64,000 nt of DNA from Flavihumibacter sp. UBA7668 (GTDB lineage Bacteria; Bacteroidota; Bacteroidia; Chitinophagales; Chitinophagaceae): positions 62,001 to 126,000 of the forward strand of contig NZ_DLHM01000004.1 of the NCBI RefSeq assembly GCF_002483205.1, read 5' to 3'. Of the stretch, positions 46,377 to 54,603 are shown in pieces. The notes below the pieces were generated by a model. That model did not search any database. It was not told the DNA's origin and was given only the letters and a program-made list of their open reading frames with translations. Both the position numbers and the translations under genes were made by a program. How positions within the stretch are numbered: position 1 is the first letter of the stretch; each line of letters begins with the position of its first letter.

Positions 46377-48310
46377 TCCGGCTGGTGAACAAAATACATG
46401 TCAATTTCACCTATATTTTTTGCCGTTATTTTACCTCTGTAAGTGCAGGGATATTCCCCTTTTATCATATCATATACATTTTCTGATACATTAACCTGTC
46501 CGGGTTCTCCATTGCTTTCCATTCTGCTTGCAATATTCACCGTACTGCCCCAGATATCATACGCATACTTGGTTTTACCAACCACACCTGCTACCACTGG
46601 TCCAACATGAATTCCAATCCGCAGCTCCCATGGTGCCTGCTGCTTTTCTGCCCTTTTTTTATTCCACTTATCCATATACCGGATAATATCAAATGCCGCA
46701 TTTACAATATTTTTTACATGGTCAGGATCAGGCGTGGGAATTCCTCCTGCGCACATATAGGAATCGCCGATGGTCTTGATTTTTTCCAGTTTATGTGCTG
46801 ACATGATATCATCAAATGCCATAAAACATTCATTCAGTTCTGCAACCAGTTCCTGTGGCGATAATACATCCGCCATTTTTGTAAAACTTTTGAAATCAGT
46901 AAAGAGTACAGATGCCTGCTCAAAGTATTTTGGCGTTGCCATACCTTCCGTCTTTAATTCATTGGCCACTTCAGCAGGAAGAATATTCAACAGCAGTCGT
47001 TCAATTTCTTCATTCTTTTTATCCAGTATGGCATTTGTTTTAGCTTTCATCCGGTAGTTACGGTATAAAATTACAGCTATTGCAATGATTAATAACAGGC
47101 CAATAAGTGAGGCGTTTTTTGCAAACTTCTGGCGGGCTATTTCCAGTTCTTTTAACGCCTTATCCTTTGTCAGAAGATCAATTTCATTTTCTTTTTTCTC
47201 AATTTCAAAATTGAAAATGAGTCTTGATAATTTCTGATCGGAAGCAGAATTGTAGAGGGAATCTTTTACACTAGAATAGAGATTTTGATACTTTAATGCA
47301 TTGGGGAAGTCCTCTTCCTGTTTATAGGTAATTGCCAGGCCGTTATATAACTTTTCCAATTGCGCAAAGGAGTTCGTTTCTCTTGCAAATGCTTCAGCCT
47401 GTAAATAAGTTGAAATGGCTGTTTTCAAAAATCCCTGTTCCCGATAAGCATCTGCCAGACCAATTAATGATTCCGCCATTTCCAGTTTGGCATCCAGCTT
47501 AAGCGTCATATTATAAGCCTGCAAATGGTATTGGATCGCCTTCTCCGGATTTTTTTTCTGAAAATACAGATTGCCCATTTTGTTCAGGGTGTAAGACATG
47601 CTGATGCTGTCTTCAAATGCTTTCAATGCTTTTTCGAAATAAAGCAGCGCGGTTTTTTCATCATTTCGAGCGGTATAAATTTCACCCAGATTGGTAGCTG
47701 TTGTGCCAAATGCATCCCTGTCACCCAGTTCTTCCAACATGGGCAACGCTTTAATGAAATAATCAAGCGCTTTGTCATGTGTTTCCGGATTATCGTGGTA
47801 TACTGTTCCCAGATTATTCAATGCAATGGCTTCGCGAAGTTTTAGTTTATTCTCTTCTGCTACCTTTAATGATCGCAGATAATAATCAAGTGCTTTAATT
47901 TTATCTCCCTGATTATAATAAACCACTCCAATATTGCTTAGAATGGTAGATACACCTGTTTTGTCCCCAATAGTATCATACAGGTTAAGCGATTCCTGCC
48001 AGTATTGGATAGCTTCAATATAATTTCCCTGTACATACCTGATATTCCCCAGTGTCTTAACAGACAGCGCTTGTCCGCTTTTGTATCCTGTCTTAGCAGA
48101 ATGTTCTACCGCCCGTTGAGCATATTCAAAAGCTGAGTCTGCTGATGTACTCATGAATTCACGACTTTGGTTTAACAATGTCTCAACTTTGCCAGAGTCA
48201 GATAAAACAGGCTGCTGCCCTCCTGCTATTTGAAGAATCAGCAGAAGCGGCAGCAGTTGTAACAGGTATGGTAGTTTTATTGTTTTTCTAAGTTTACCGT
48301 TTACTATCAT
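46331..48310 (-). CDS. TPR-repeat class III adenylate cyclase
   Basis: 659 residues: signal/anchor segment near 12-30, about seven TPR units (residues 45-355), coiled coil 365-398, a membrane helix 400-416 and a class III cyclase domain at 440-645. Metal Asp residues are Asp472 (LFTDFKSF) and Asp516 (KTIGDSYMCAGG). The Lys in EKIKTIGD (510/512) and Asp585 (YDIWGSTVNIASRM) are the purine-selecting pair of adenylate cyclases; transition-state Arg596 is present. So cAMP is the likely product. It starts 24 bases after the T9SS protease-like gene and ends inside the VWA gene's 3' end. Confidence 0.9.
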   Translation of the reverse strand: MIVNGKLRKTIKLPYLLQLLPLLLILQIAGGQQPVLSDSGKVETLLNQSREFMSTSADSAFEYAQRAVEHSAKTGYKSGQALSVKTLGNIRYVQGNYIEAIQYWQESLNLYDTIGDKTGVSTILSNIGVVYYNQGDKIKALDYYLRSLKVAEENKLKLREAIALNNLGTVYHDNPETHDKALDYFIKALPMLEELGDRDAFGTTATNLGEIYTARNDEKTALLYFEKALKAFEDSISMSYTLNKMGNLYFQKKNPEKAIQYHLQAYNMTLKLDAKLEMAESLIGLADAYREQGFLKTAISTYLQAEAFARETNSFAQLEKLYNGLAITYKQEEDFPNALKYQNLYSSVKDSLYNSASDQKLSRLIFNFEIEKKENEIDLLTKDKALKELEIARQKFAKNASLIGLLLIIAIAVILYRNYRMKAKTNAILDKKNEEIERLLLNILPAEVANELKTEGMATPKYFEQASVLFTDFKSFTKMADVLSPQELVAELNECFMAFDDIMSAHKLEKIKTIGDSYMCAGGIPTPDPDHVKNIVNAAFDIIRYMDKWNKKRAEKQQAPWELRIGIHVGPVVAGVVGKTKYAYDIWGSTVNIASRMESNGEPGQVNVSENVYDMIKGEYPCTYRGKITAKNIGEIDMYFVHQPDYQNKFALSLEALPL

Positions 48311-48334
48311 GCAATTTTGTTTCTGGTCACAGGA

Positions 48335-51300
48335 CTATTTTAGTTTTGTAAATCTGAAATTTTTTCGTGTGTTTTTCAACTGGATACTAATCAGATATTG
48401 CCCTGGGGGCAGGTGACTAATTCCAAGTTGCCATTTGTTTTGACTCAACTGATGGAGAGTACTGATTGGTTGATTTTGACCACTCATGTGAATGATAATT
48501 ACCTGCCTTGCAGTTATCGATTCATCAATATCCAGTTCAATATTTAATGTCTGGGTGGCCGGATTAGGATAAACACGGTTAACTAAAACGGAATGGTCAT
48601 CAACCGGTGCCATACCGAGTTCATTATTTGTTTCTGATTTACCCTTCCCATTACATTTTGAGGAACTTGAACTGGCTTCGCTGGTAGCGGATGCTTTTTG
48701 ATTTACTTCAAAGCTATAAACGATCCATGTTAATTTCGTTCCATCAAAGTAAATTTCAAAACTACCTCCGCCCGGCATGAACAAAGTAGGTTGCTGCCCG
48801 CTGTAATTACCTGTGGCAAGTATGGTATTATCTTCTCCTATTGGAATATAAATAGGATAGGCGTTCGCATTTTCATATGCAAAATTGGCCTTATAATTAA
48901 ATCCATTTACCGGATTTCTTAATAACTCAACACATTTAAGTATCGGTTTGATTTTTTTGGTTGAATTACTGAATGGATTTACATAAAGCGAATCTTCTTC
49001 ATAAAGCACAGTGAAACTCGATGGCGATGATAAGACCATTGGCGACAGAACGGAAATTTTATAAATGCCAGGGGTGCCACCTGCAATGTAACTACTTCCA
49101 AATACCGGCGGCTGAATTTGTAAATTCTGCAGATTTTGAAGATCATTTGCATTTAATCCCTTCAGCTTATATGTATAGGTGGGTAGGGCAGCTCCTTCCT
49201 TTATGATAATGCTATCCGGATCAACACGAACAGTTAATGCAAGTACAGTCAGATTACCAGGGTCAACCACCAATTCATAATTGGAAGGCTCCCTTACTGT
49301 TATACCGGAAGGTACAACGGTGAAATTGCCACCAGGTACCAAACCTGTTATAGTTTGTTGGTTTGCATCCAGTACCGTAAACCCAAGTTCACCAGTCAGC
49401 ACATCAGACAGCTGGTCGTCAAACTGTAACCACTGAACGGTAGTATCATAGGCGTTATCAACCGTGCCATATGGATAGGTCTTATCAGAAACTCCAATAG
49501 TTAATCTGGCTTTACTGATAGTCAATTCTGCCGGCATATAAGTAGCTTCATAATTTTCTGATAATAATGCAGCAGGTATGATTTTATGTTTGCCAGCAGT
49601 AAGTCCTGTTATCAGGGCAATTGATCGATATGCTTCTAAAATTCCTTCCCCTTCCTCAATGTCTGACTCATCTATAATAACGGCTATATTGTTTTTATTT
49701 CCATCACCGGATCCCTCATTGGAAACAATGGCAGAAGCATTGGTTAAGGTACTTACAATTCCCCTCAGACTAACGATTCCACGTAAACTTACAATTCCCC
49801 GTAGGCTTACAATTCCTCTTAAGTTGGAAATGCCCTCCGCTGATTCCATCGTAATCTCCGGCTCATTCCCAAGATATTGTGTAATCGATCCCGGTGCAAG
49901 GTCTAATACCTGAGTTGTTTCATAAATCGGTACACCACTCACAATTCCTCGCAGACTTACAATTCCCCGCAGGCTGACGATCCCTCTTAGGCTTACCAGG
50001 AATCCAAGGTCCTCCAATCCGGCCAGTTCATCGCCGCTTAATTGTTGTCCATCTACCAAAGCACTTGCATCATTTATCAGGAATTCCTGGTGTGTTGTGC
50101 GAACTGCATCCAATACAGCCTGTTGTTGATTTGCCTGAATAACATGCGTTCCGTCAACCAGCGCGTACGTATATTCAAAGTCTGCAATTTTTTGTCCATA
50201 TTCCAGGTTTTTGTTTAGCACTTGTATGGTCACCGGGAGTTTTAAAACCCTTAATGTTCCATCGCCGGTTTCTGGTGATAAAAATGTTCCATCCGGATTG
50301 GTGGAAGGATAATTGTAGAGTTCCATTAAAGCTAGGTCATCCGGGTTTTCCGGATTTAACGGATTCATTTTTGTTCTTATGAAATAGGGCGAATTAATGG
50401 GTGAAAACTGGGTGGCATTGGTACTAAACTGCAGGTTATCCAGTCCGATTTCTGCTGCAGTAATTCCCAATTGTTCTATTGGAGTTCCATCAATAAATAT
50501 CAAAGCCCTAAACCTGTCCAATGGAACGGGCTCTCCGAATTTTTTTGTTGTATCTACTATTTCAATTGTGATATTCTTTTTAACCAGATTGAAAAGCGGA
50601 ATGATTTCGGAAAATCCACCATCTGTGCCATTGGAGCTTATAGGAGGTGTATAAACCTGTATTGTTGGATTTCCTGTAACTGCGCCTGGCTTCACTAAAA
50701 TTGTAGTTGAGTTTACTATGGTATAGGCAGATGCATCCAATTCCTCCGATCTGAATAATACCTGTGAGGTAGGTCGGAAAAAGGTGCCATTAATAGAAAA
50801 TTCAAATCCCGGTTCGGTTGGGAGAGGAGCGCCAGGCTCCTGATTATATGTAATACTTTCCAGTACCGGAACTGGTGCTGCAAAACTTCCAATAGCAGAA
50901 AGAGGTTGAATAAGTCCATATCCTGATCTCGAATCGAAGCCACCCTCATCAATATCCAATGCTGTATTCGATAATAATTGTTTTAGAGCTGCGGGTTGAA
51001 GTGTAACCGGACTGATAAATTTTCTGCTTGCTTCCATCACTAAGGCAGCAGAGGCAGCTGCATGCGGAGCAGCTGCAGATGTTCCAAAGAAATTAATAAA
51101 ACCATCTCCGTCAAAATCATTGATTCCCAATTGCACCGTAGTATTCACTCCATTTGGTGCTCCAAAATCAGGCTTGGAGCGTAAACTTCCATTTACAGGA
51201 GTGCCTCCAAGGGAGGAAAATAGTTCGGAATTTATTGGGCCCTGTATGCTATTATTGTCGGGTTTTGTATACCGTACAGCAGCTACCGTCATAGCACTTG

Positions 51301-53938
51301 CTGCATTCGCCTGTCCAACAATGGTACTACTCCCTTCCAAATATTCTTCAATGGTTGCTTCACCCCGGAAAATAATATATTTCAGATTTACAGGTGTGGT
51401 TGTTGCACCAGGTGCTGAACCAGCTTTAACAATCAAAACATTCGTAAACGTATTGGACTCTGTATAAAATGGCATCACTTCAATTGGATCACCACCAATA
51501 TTGTTTCTATTAAATCCAAAGAGCGTTGAACCATTGTCATTGGTTAGATAAATATCAAAATCATGCTGTGTTCCCTGTGCTTCCGGTCCAATAGAATACA
51601 CATCATCCTGCCATTGTAAAACAATGGTATAGGTTCCCGGTATCAGTTTCAAACGTTGAAACTGATCACCCGAGCCACTGAAATCATGTGCTTCCCCAAT
51701 AATGCCTAAAGGTGCCGCAACGGGTCTGAATTCTTTCTGATAGGATTTGTTTCCATAATTGCCCGCTGCTGAAAAATAACTTACACCAGCTGCAGATACG
51801 ATATCTACTGCCTGTGCTACCTTGCCGTCCTTAAAAAATGGTTCGGTAATAAAAGTGATATCATCCACCATTATATCACACTGTGCAATAGATTGTAGTT
51901 CAAGGATACCCTGGGCAAAATCACCCGGACTAACAAATCCGGTTCTAAAAGCAAGGGAAGCGCCAGGAGCAAGGTCATGAATGATCTGCAACATGGCCCT
52001 TCCTTCATCCGATCTTCGTCCATAGGGAAATTCTTTAAGTACTTCTACCGGCGTTTGAAAGTTCGTGTTCTCCTCGCCCGGTAAATCTCCGTTTTGCACA
52101 TCTGTTTTTGCAGGTCCGCCATCAGGAGGATTCAAGGGTATAGAGCCGGTTGTATTATAGCTGTCTGATAAAACTCCGATTTTTACACCGGCACCTGATA
52201 ATTGGTAGGCTTCTCTTACCTGATTGGTTGCAATAGATGTATCTCCCTGGCTGGAAGTTTGTCCAAATCCGGTAATAGCCGGATAAACGGGTCTGCAGAA
52301 ATTAATGAGTTTTTCATCCGGACTACGTCTGTTGTCTTCATTAAATGTGTTGAGTTTCTGAAGGTTGTTGATTGGGAGTTTACCCGTTATTATGAGTGAA
52401 TTAACGCCATTGGAAATTAAATCATCCAGTCCATAGGGATTTCCCGGCTGCGTTAGTAAATCCTGTACATAGGCCCGTTTACCTTCGTAAACAATTATCT
52501 CAATATAAACACCATTGTTCTGGATCAGAAAAATTTGATCTGAATTAGGACCGGCTCCAGGATTTTTGAAAAGAAAATCAAGTTCTGCACCTATTATTTT
52601 TTCCACTTTTCCACTGGCTGGAGGTTGATACAAAGGACATACATCTGAATTGTCTTCAACCAATACAGCATCCGAACTGCTGCATCCACTTGCCGGATTG
52701 GTAATTGTTACGGTATAAGTACCAATGGTGTTTACGGATAATTCTGCCTCATTTCCCAGTACTACACCAGCTGCATTAGTCCAGGAAAATTGAGCATTCT
52801 GAATATCAGTGGTAGCCTTTAAAATAGTGGAGGGGGCTCCTGCACAGGAAAGCGTGGTATTGGCCCCTGCATTTGCAAGTGGCGGCTCCTGGCAGGTTTC
52901 CAATGCAACATGATTCAGCTCAACACTGCTTCCAATTAATATTTGTTTCCCTGACCAAACAGCGCCTGTAATTTTGGAAACACTGGACCCTGATCCGATC
53001 GCTACATTTCCATTAGGAACATAAATGGTTCCCATCCATTCGGATATGGTTCCACCAGTACTTCCATTACTTTGGGTCCAGGCTGTTTTGCGGTCTTTTG
53101 AGGTGGATCCGTTTCCCTGTGCTTCTGCATATATTCGGGAAGCTGATCCTGTTCCTCTAATTTCTACAGCCAGTTTGCCAAGATCCACATCTCCCTCTAT
53201 GATCAGGCGGAAAATTCCAGTCGCATTTGTTCCAAAATCAAAAATGAATTTGTTGAAATTGCCGGTGTTCCGAATATTTTTTAAATAATAAGTACCCGGA
53301 CTGCTGAAGGTGATGGTTTTATTACCATTGAGTTCCAGCTTTCCATATGTACCTGGTGTATAAGTTCCGGTATTGGTTATTGGATTACCTGTAGTTGAAG
53401 GGAAACTTGTAAGTGACGGCAAAGCCGGAAGTACCGGAAGTTCTGGCTCCTGTTCACGGACCTCTCCGGTTGATGGCTGTGGGCCGGAATAGGTTGTTCC
53501 TATAGCATGTGTAATATTGCCTGTAATGGATCCGCCTCCAATTGAAATGGATCCATTTCCATCAATATTGCCTCTGATTTGGGCATTAGACCCAATACTG
53601 ACGGAGGTACTGATTCCGGATTTATTTGCTGCACTGAGATTACCTATAATAGTATTGCTGTTGGTTAACTGTATATAAGAATCTGTATGCAGGGAAGCCT
53701 GGATCGTTGCTGAGCCGGTAGATTTTATCGGCCCATAACCTCCGACCCTACCACTTCGGATATTGGTTGCCGAACCCAGTTCGATGCCACAGCCGGTACA
53801 ACCAGTCTGGCCGCTAAAAAGCAGATAATCATTGAGTTTTGTTTGGGAAAAGAGCGTTGTACTACTGAGTAATACAACAAGTACAGCTGTTAATTGCAAC
53901 CAATTTATTCGGTTACATTCCTTTTTTCTCATGCTCAA
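48335..53938 (-). CDS. Giant T9SS type A protein with subtilase/sedolisin-like domain and LRGIVS repeats
   Basis: 1867 residues. Signal peptide 1-32; a Gly/Ser-rich beta-solenoid-like N-terminal part (100-345, ISIGGGSITGNITH); an Ig/SprB-like module near 352-432 (CxxxP... TYTVTITNPASGCSSSD); a peptidase S8/S53-like domain about 575-1010 with Asp592 (IGVLSDSYN), DEGRAML at 644-650, VDDI at 691-694 and the nucleophile Ser954 in FFGTSAAAPHAAA; IPT/MBG-like beta domains; two blocks of LRGIVS repeats (1316-1334 and 1372-1396); a C-terminal sorting domain with YPNPA and RFTKLK. The HGTH motif of subtilisins is absent. Probably a surface protease or derivative. Confidence 0.85.
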   Translation of the reverse strand: MSMRKKECNRINWLQLTAVLVVLLSSTTLFSQTKLNDYLLFSGQTGCTGCGIELGSATNIRSGRVGGYGPIKSTGSATIQASLHTDSYIQLTNSNTIIGNLSAANKSGISTSVSIGSNAQIRGNIDGNGSISIGGGSITGNITHAIGTTYSGPQPSTGEVREQEPELPVLPALPSLTSFPSTTGNPITNTGTYTPGTYGKLELNGNKTITFSSPGTYYLKNIRNTGNFNKFIFDFGTNATGIFRLIIEGDVDLGKLAVEIRGTGSASRIYAEAQGNGSTSKDRKTAWTQSNGSTGGTISEWMGTIYVPNGNVAIGSGSSVSKITGAVWSGKQILIGSSVELNHVALETCQEPPLANAGANTTLSCAGAPSTILKATTDIQNAQFSWTNAAGVVLGNEAELSVNTIGTYTVTITNPASGCSSSDAVLVEDNSDVCPLYQPPASGKVEKIIGAELDFLFKNPGAGPNSDQIFLIQNNGVYIEIIVYEGKRAYVQDLLTQPGNPYGLDDLISNGVNSLIITGKLPINNLQKLNTFNEDNRRSPDEKLINFCRPVYPAITGFGQTSSQGDTSIATNQVREAYQLSGAGVKIGVLSDSYNTTGSIPLNPPDGGPAKTDVQNGDLPGEENTNFQTPVEVLKEFPYGRRSDEGRAMLQIIHDLAPGASLAFRTGFVSPGDFAQGILELQSIAQCDIMVDDITFITEPFFKDGKVAQAVDIVSAAGVSYFSAAGNYGNKSYQKEFRPVAAPLGIIGEAHDFSGSGDQFQRLKLIPGTYTIVLQWQDDVYSIGPEAQGTQHDFDIYLTNDNGSTLFGFNRNNIGGDPIEVMPFYTESNTFTNVLIVKAGSAPGATTTPVNLKYIIFRGEATIEEYLEGSSTIVGQANAASAMTVAAVRYTKPDNNSIQGPINSELFSSLGGTPVNGSLRSKPDFGAPNGVNTTVQLGINDFDGDGFINFFGTSAAAPHAAASAALVMEASRKFISPVTLQPAALKQLLSNTALDIDEGGFDSRSGYGLIQPLSAIGSFAAPVPVLESITYNQEPGAPLPTEPGFEFSINGTFFRPTSQVLFRSEELDASAYTIVNSTTILVKPGAVTGNPTIQVYTPPISSNGTDGGFSEIIPLFNLVKKNITIEIVDTTKKFGEPVPLDRFRALIFIDGTPIEQLGITAAEIGLDNLQFSTNATQFSPINSPYFIRTKMNPLNPENPDDLALMELYNYPSTNPDGTFLSPETGDGTLRVLKLPVTIQVLNKNLEYGQKIADFEYTYALVDGTHVIQANQQQAVLDAVRTTHQEFLINDASALVDGQQLSGDELAGLEDLGFLVSLRGIVSLRGIVSLRGIVSGVPIYETTQVLDLAPGSITQYLGNEPEITMESAEGISNLRGIVSLRGIVSLRGIVSLRGIVSTLTNASAIVSNEGSGDGNKNNIAVIIDESDIEEGEGILEAYRSIALITGLTAGKHKIIPAALLSENYEATYMPAELTISKARLTIGVSDKTYPYGTVDNAYDTTVQWLQFDDQLSDVLTGELGFTVLDANQQTITGLVPGGNFTVVPSGITVREPSNYELVVDPGNLTVLALTVRVDPDSIIIKEGAALPTYTYKLKGLNANDLQNLQNLQIQPPVFGSSYIAGGTPGIYKISVLSPMVLSSPSSFTVLYEEDSLYVNPFSNSTKKIKPILKCVELLRNPVNGFNYKANFAYENANAYPIYIPIGEDNTILATGNYSGQQPTLFMPGGGSFEIYFDGTKLTWIVYSFEVNQKASATSEASSSSSKCNGKGKSETNNELGMAPVDDHSVLVNRVYPNPATQTLNIELDIDESITARQVIIIHMSGQNQPISTLHQLSQNKWQLGISHLPPGQYLISIQLKNTRKNFRFTKLK
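49751..49822 (-). repeat. Four tandem LRGIVS units (18-base coding repeat)
   Basis: Residues 1373-1396 of the giant T9SS protein are four copies of LRGIVS. The 18-base units differ at silent positions (Ile, Arg and Leu codons vary), so the peptide is conserved beyond the DNA. Confidence 0.9.
49937..49993 (-). repeat. Three tandem SLRGIV units (18-base coding repeat)
   Basis: Residues 1316-1334 repeat the same hexapeptide three times, 38 residues before the four-copy block. Silent differences again separate the units. Confidence 0.9.
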
Positions 53939-54138
53939 ACGTTTTGAAACCAGGCAGCTATAGTGGATACTACATTTGTCTGATTCCGGTGATGGGGTTA
54001 TACTACAGTTAGGGGTACGTTTGATCGAAAAATGAGGAAGGGCGGATTTCGAAATGTTTTCCTGGCGGGATATTAAGAAGCTGTAAGGTAGGATAATTAA
54101 AACTGTTTCACAAGGGGAAAAATACCCATTCTCCCTGA

Positions 54139-54594
54139 TTAATTAGGTCGTTGAACGGATCGTTCATTTTGTGCCCTTAATCGCTTACACAAAATCTTTA
54201 TAAAGCCACGTGCAATTTCTGGCCGGGTATCAATTAATTCATAAAAGGGTTCCTGATTAATGCGGAAAAGAGTGCAATCAGAAACGCAGGTTGCACTAGC
54301 TGATCTTGTTTCGGCATCCAGAAGAGATAATTCGCCGAAAACTTCTTTTTCTCCTAATTCAGCCAAAATGGTTGCTTCTTTGTGAATCCGGATTGTACCC
54401 CTGTAAATGATAAACATGCAGTCACCGATTTCACCTTCTTTGAAAACCAGCGTATCTTTTTCATATTCTTCTTCTTCCATCAGAGGTGCGAGATCAGCAA
54501 GAATATTTTCCGGTGTATCCCGAAAAATGGAAAGTGATTTAAGAATTAAAACTTTTTCAATCAATAATAATCTGTCACTGGTACGCTGATTCAT
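54139..54594 (-). CDS. Cyclic nucleotide-binding domain protein
   Basis: 151 residues: a single CNB domain (LKSLSIFRDTPENILADLAPLM through FYELIDTRPEIARG) with the phosphate-binding cassette FGELSLLDAETRSASATC, in which the Glu and Arg that hold cAMP or cGMP are present. There is no C-terminal helix-turn-helix, so it is not a Crp-type DNA-binding regulator; it should act on a partner protein. It begins 10 bases after the transporter-like/HEAT gene, so the two are co-transcribed. In some bacteria CNB and nucleotide-transporter/HEAT modules are fused in one protein. Confidence 0.9.
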   Translation of the reverse strand: MNQRTSDRLLLIEKVLILKSLSIFRDTPENILADLAPLMEEEEYEKDTLVFKEGEIGDCMFIIYRGTIRIHKEATILAELGEKEVFGELSLLDAETRSASATCVSDCTLFRINQEPFYELIDTRPEIARGFIKILCKRLRAQNERSVQRPN

Positions 54595-54603
54595 ATTCGG
54601 GAT

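Noticed and set aside
49751..49993. CRISPR-like short repeats
   Set aside because: They are 18-base coding units in frame inside a large gene, without spacers.
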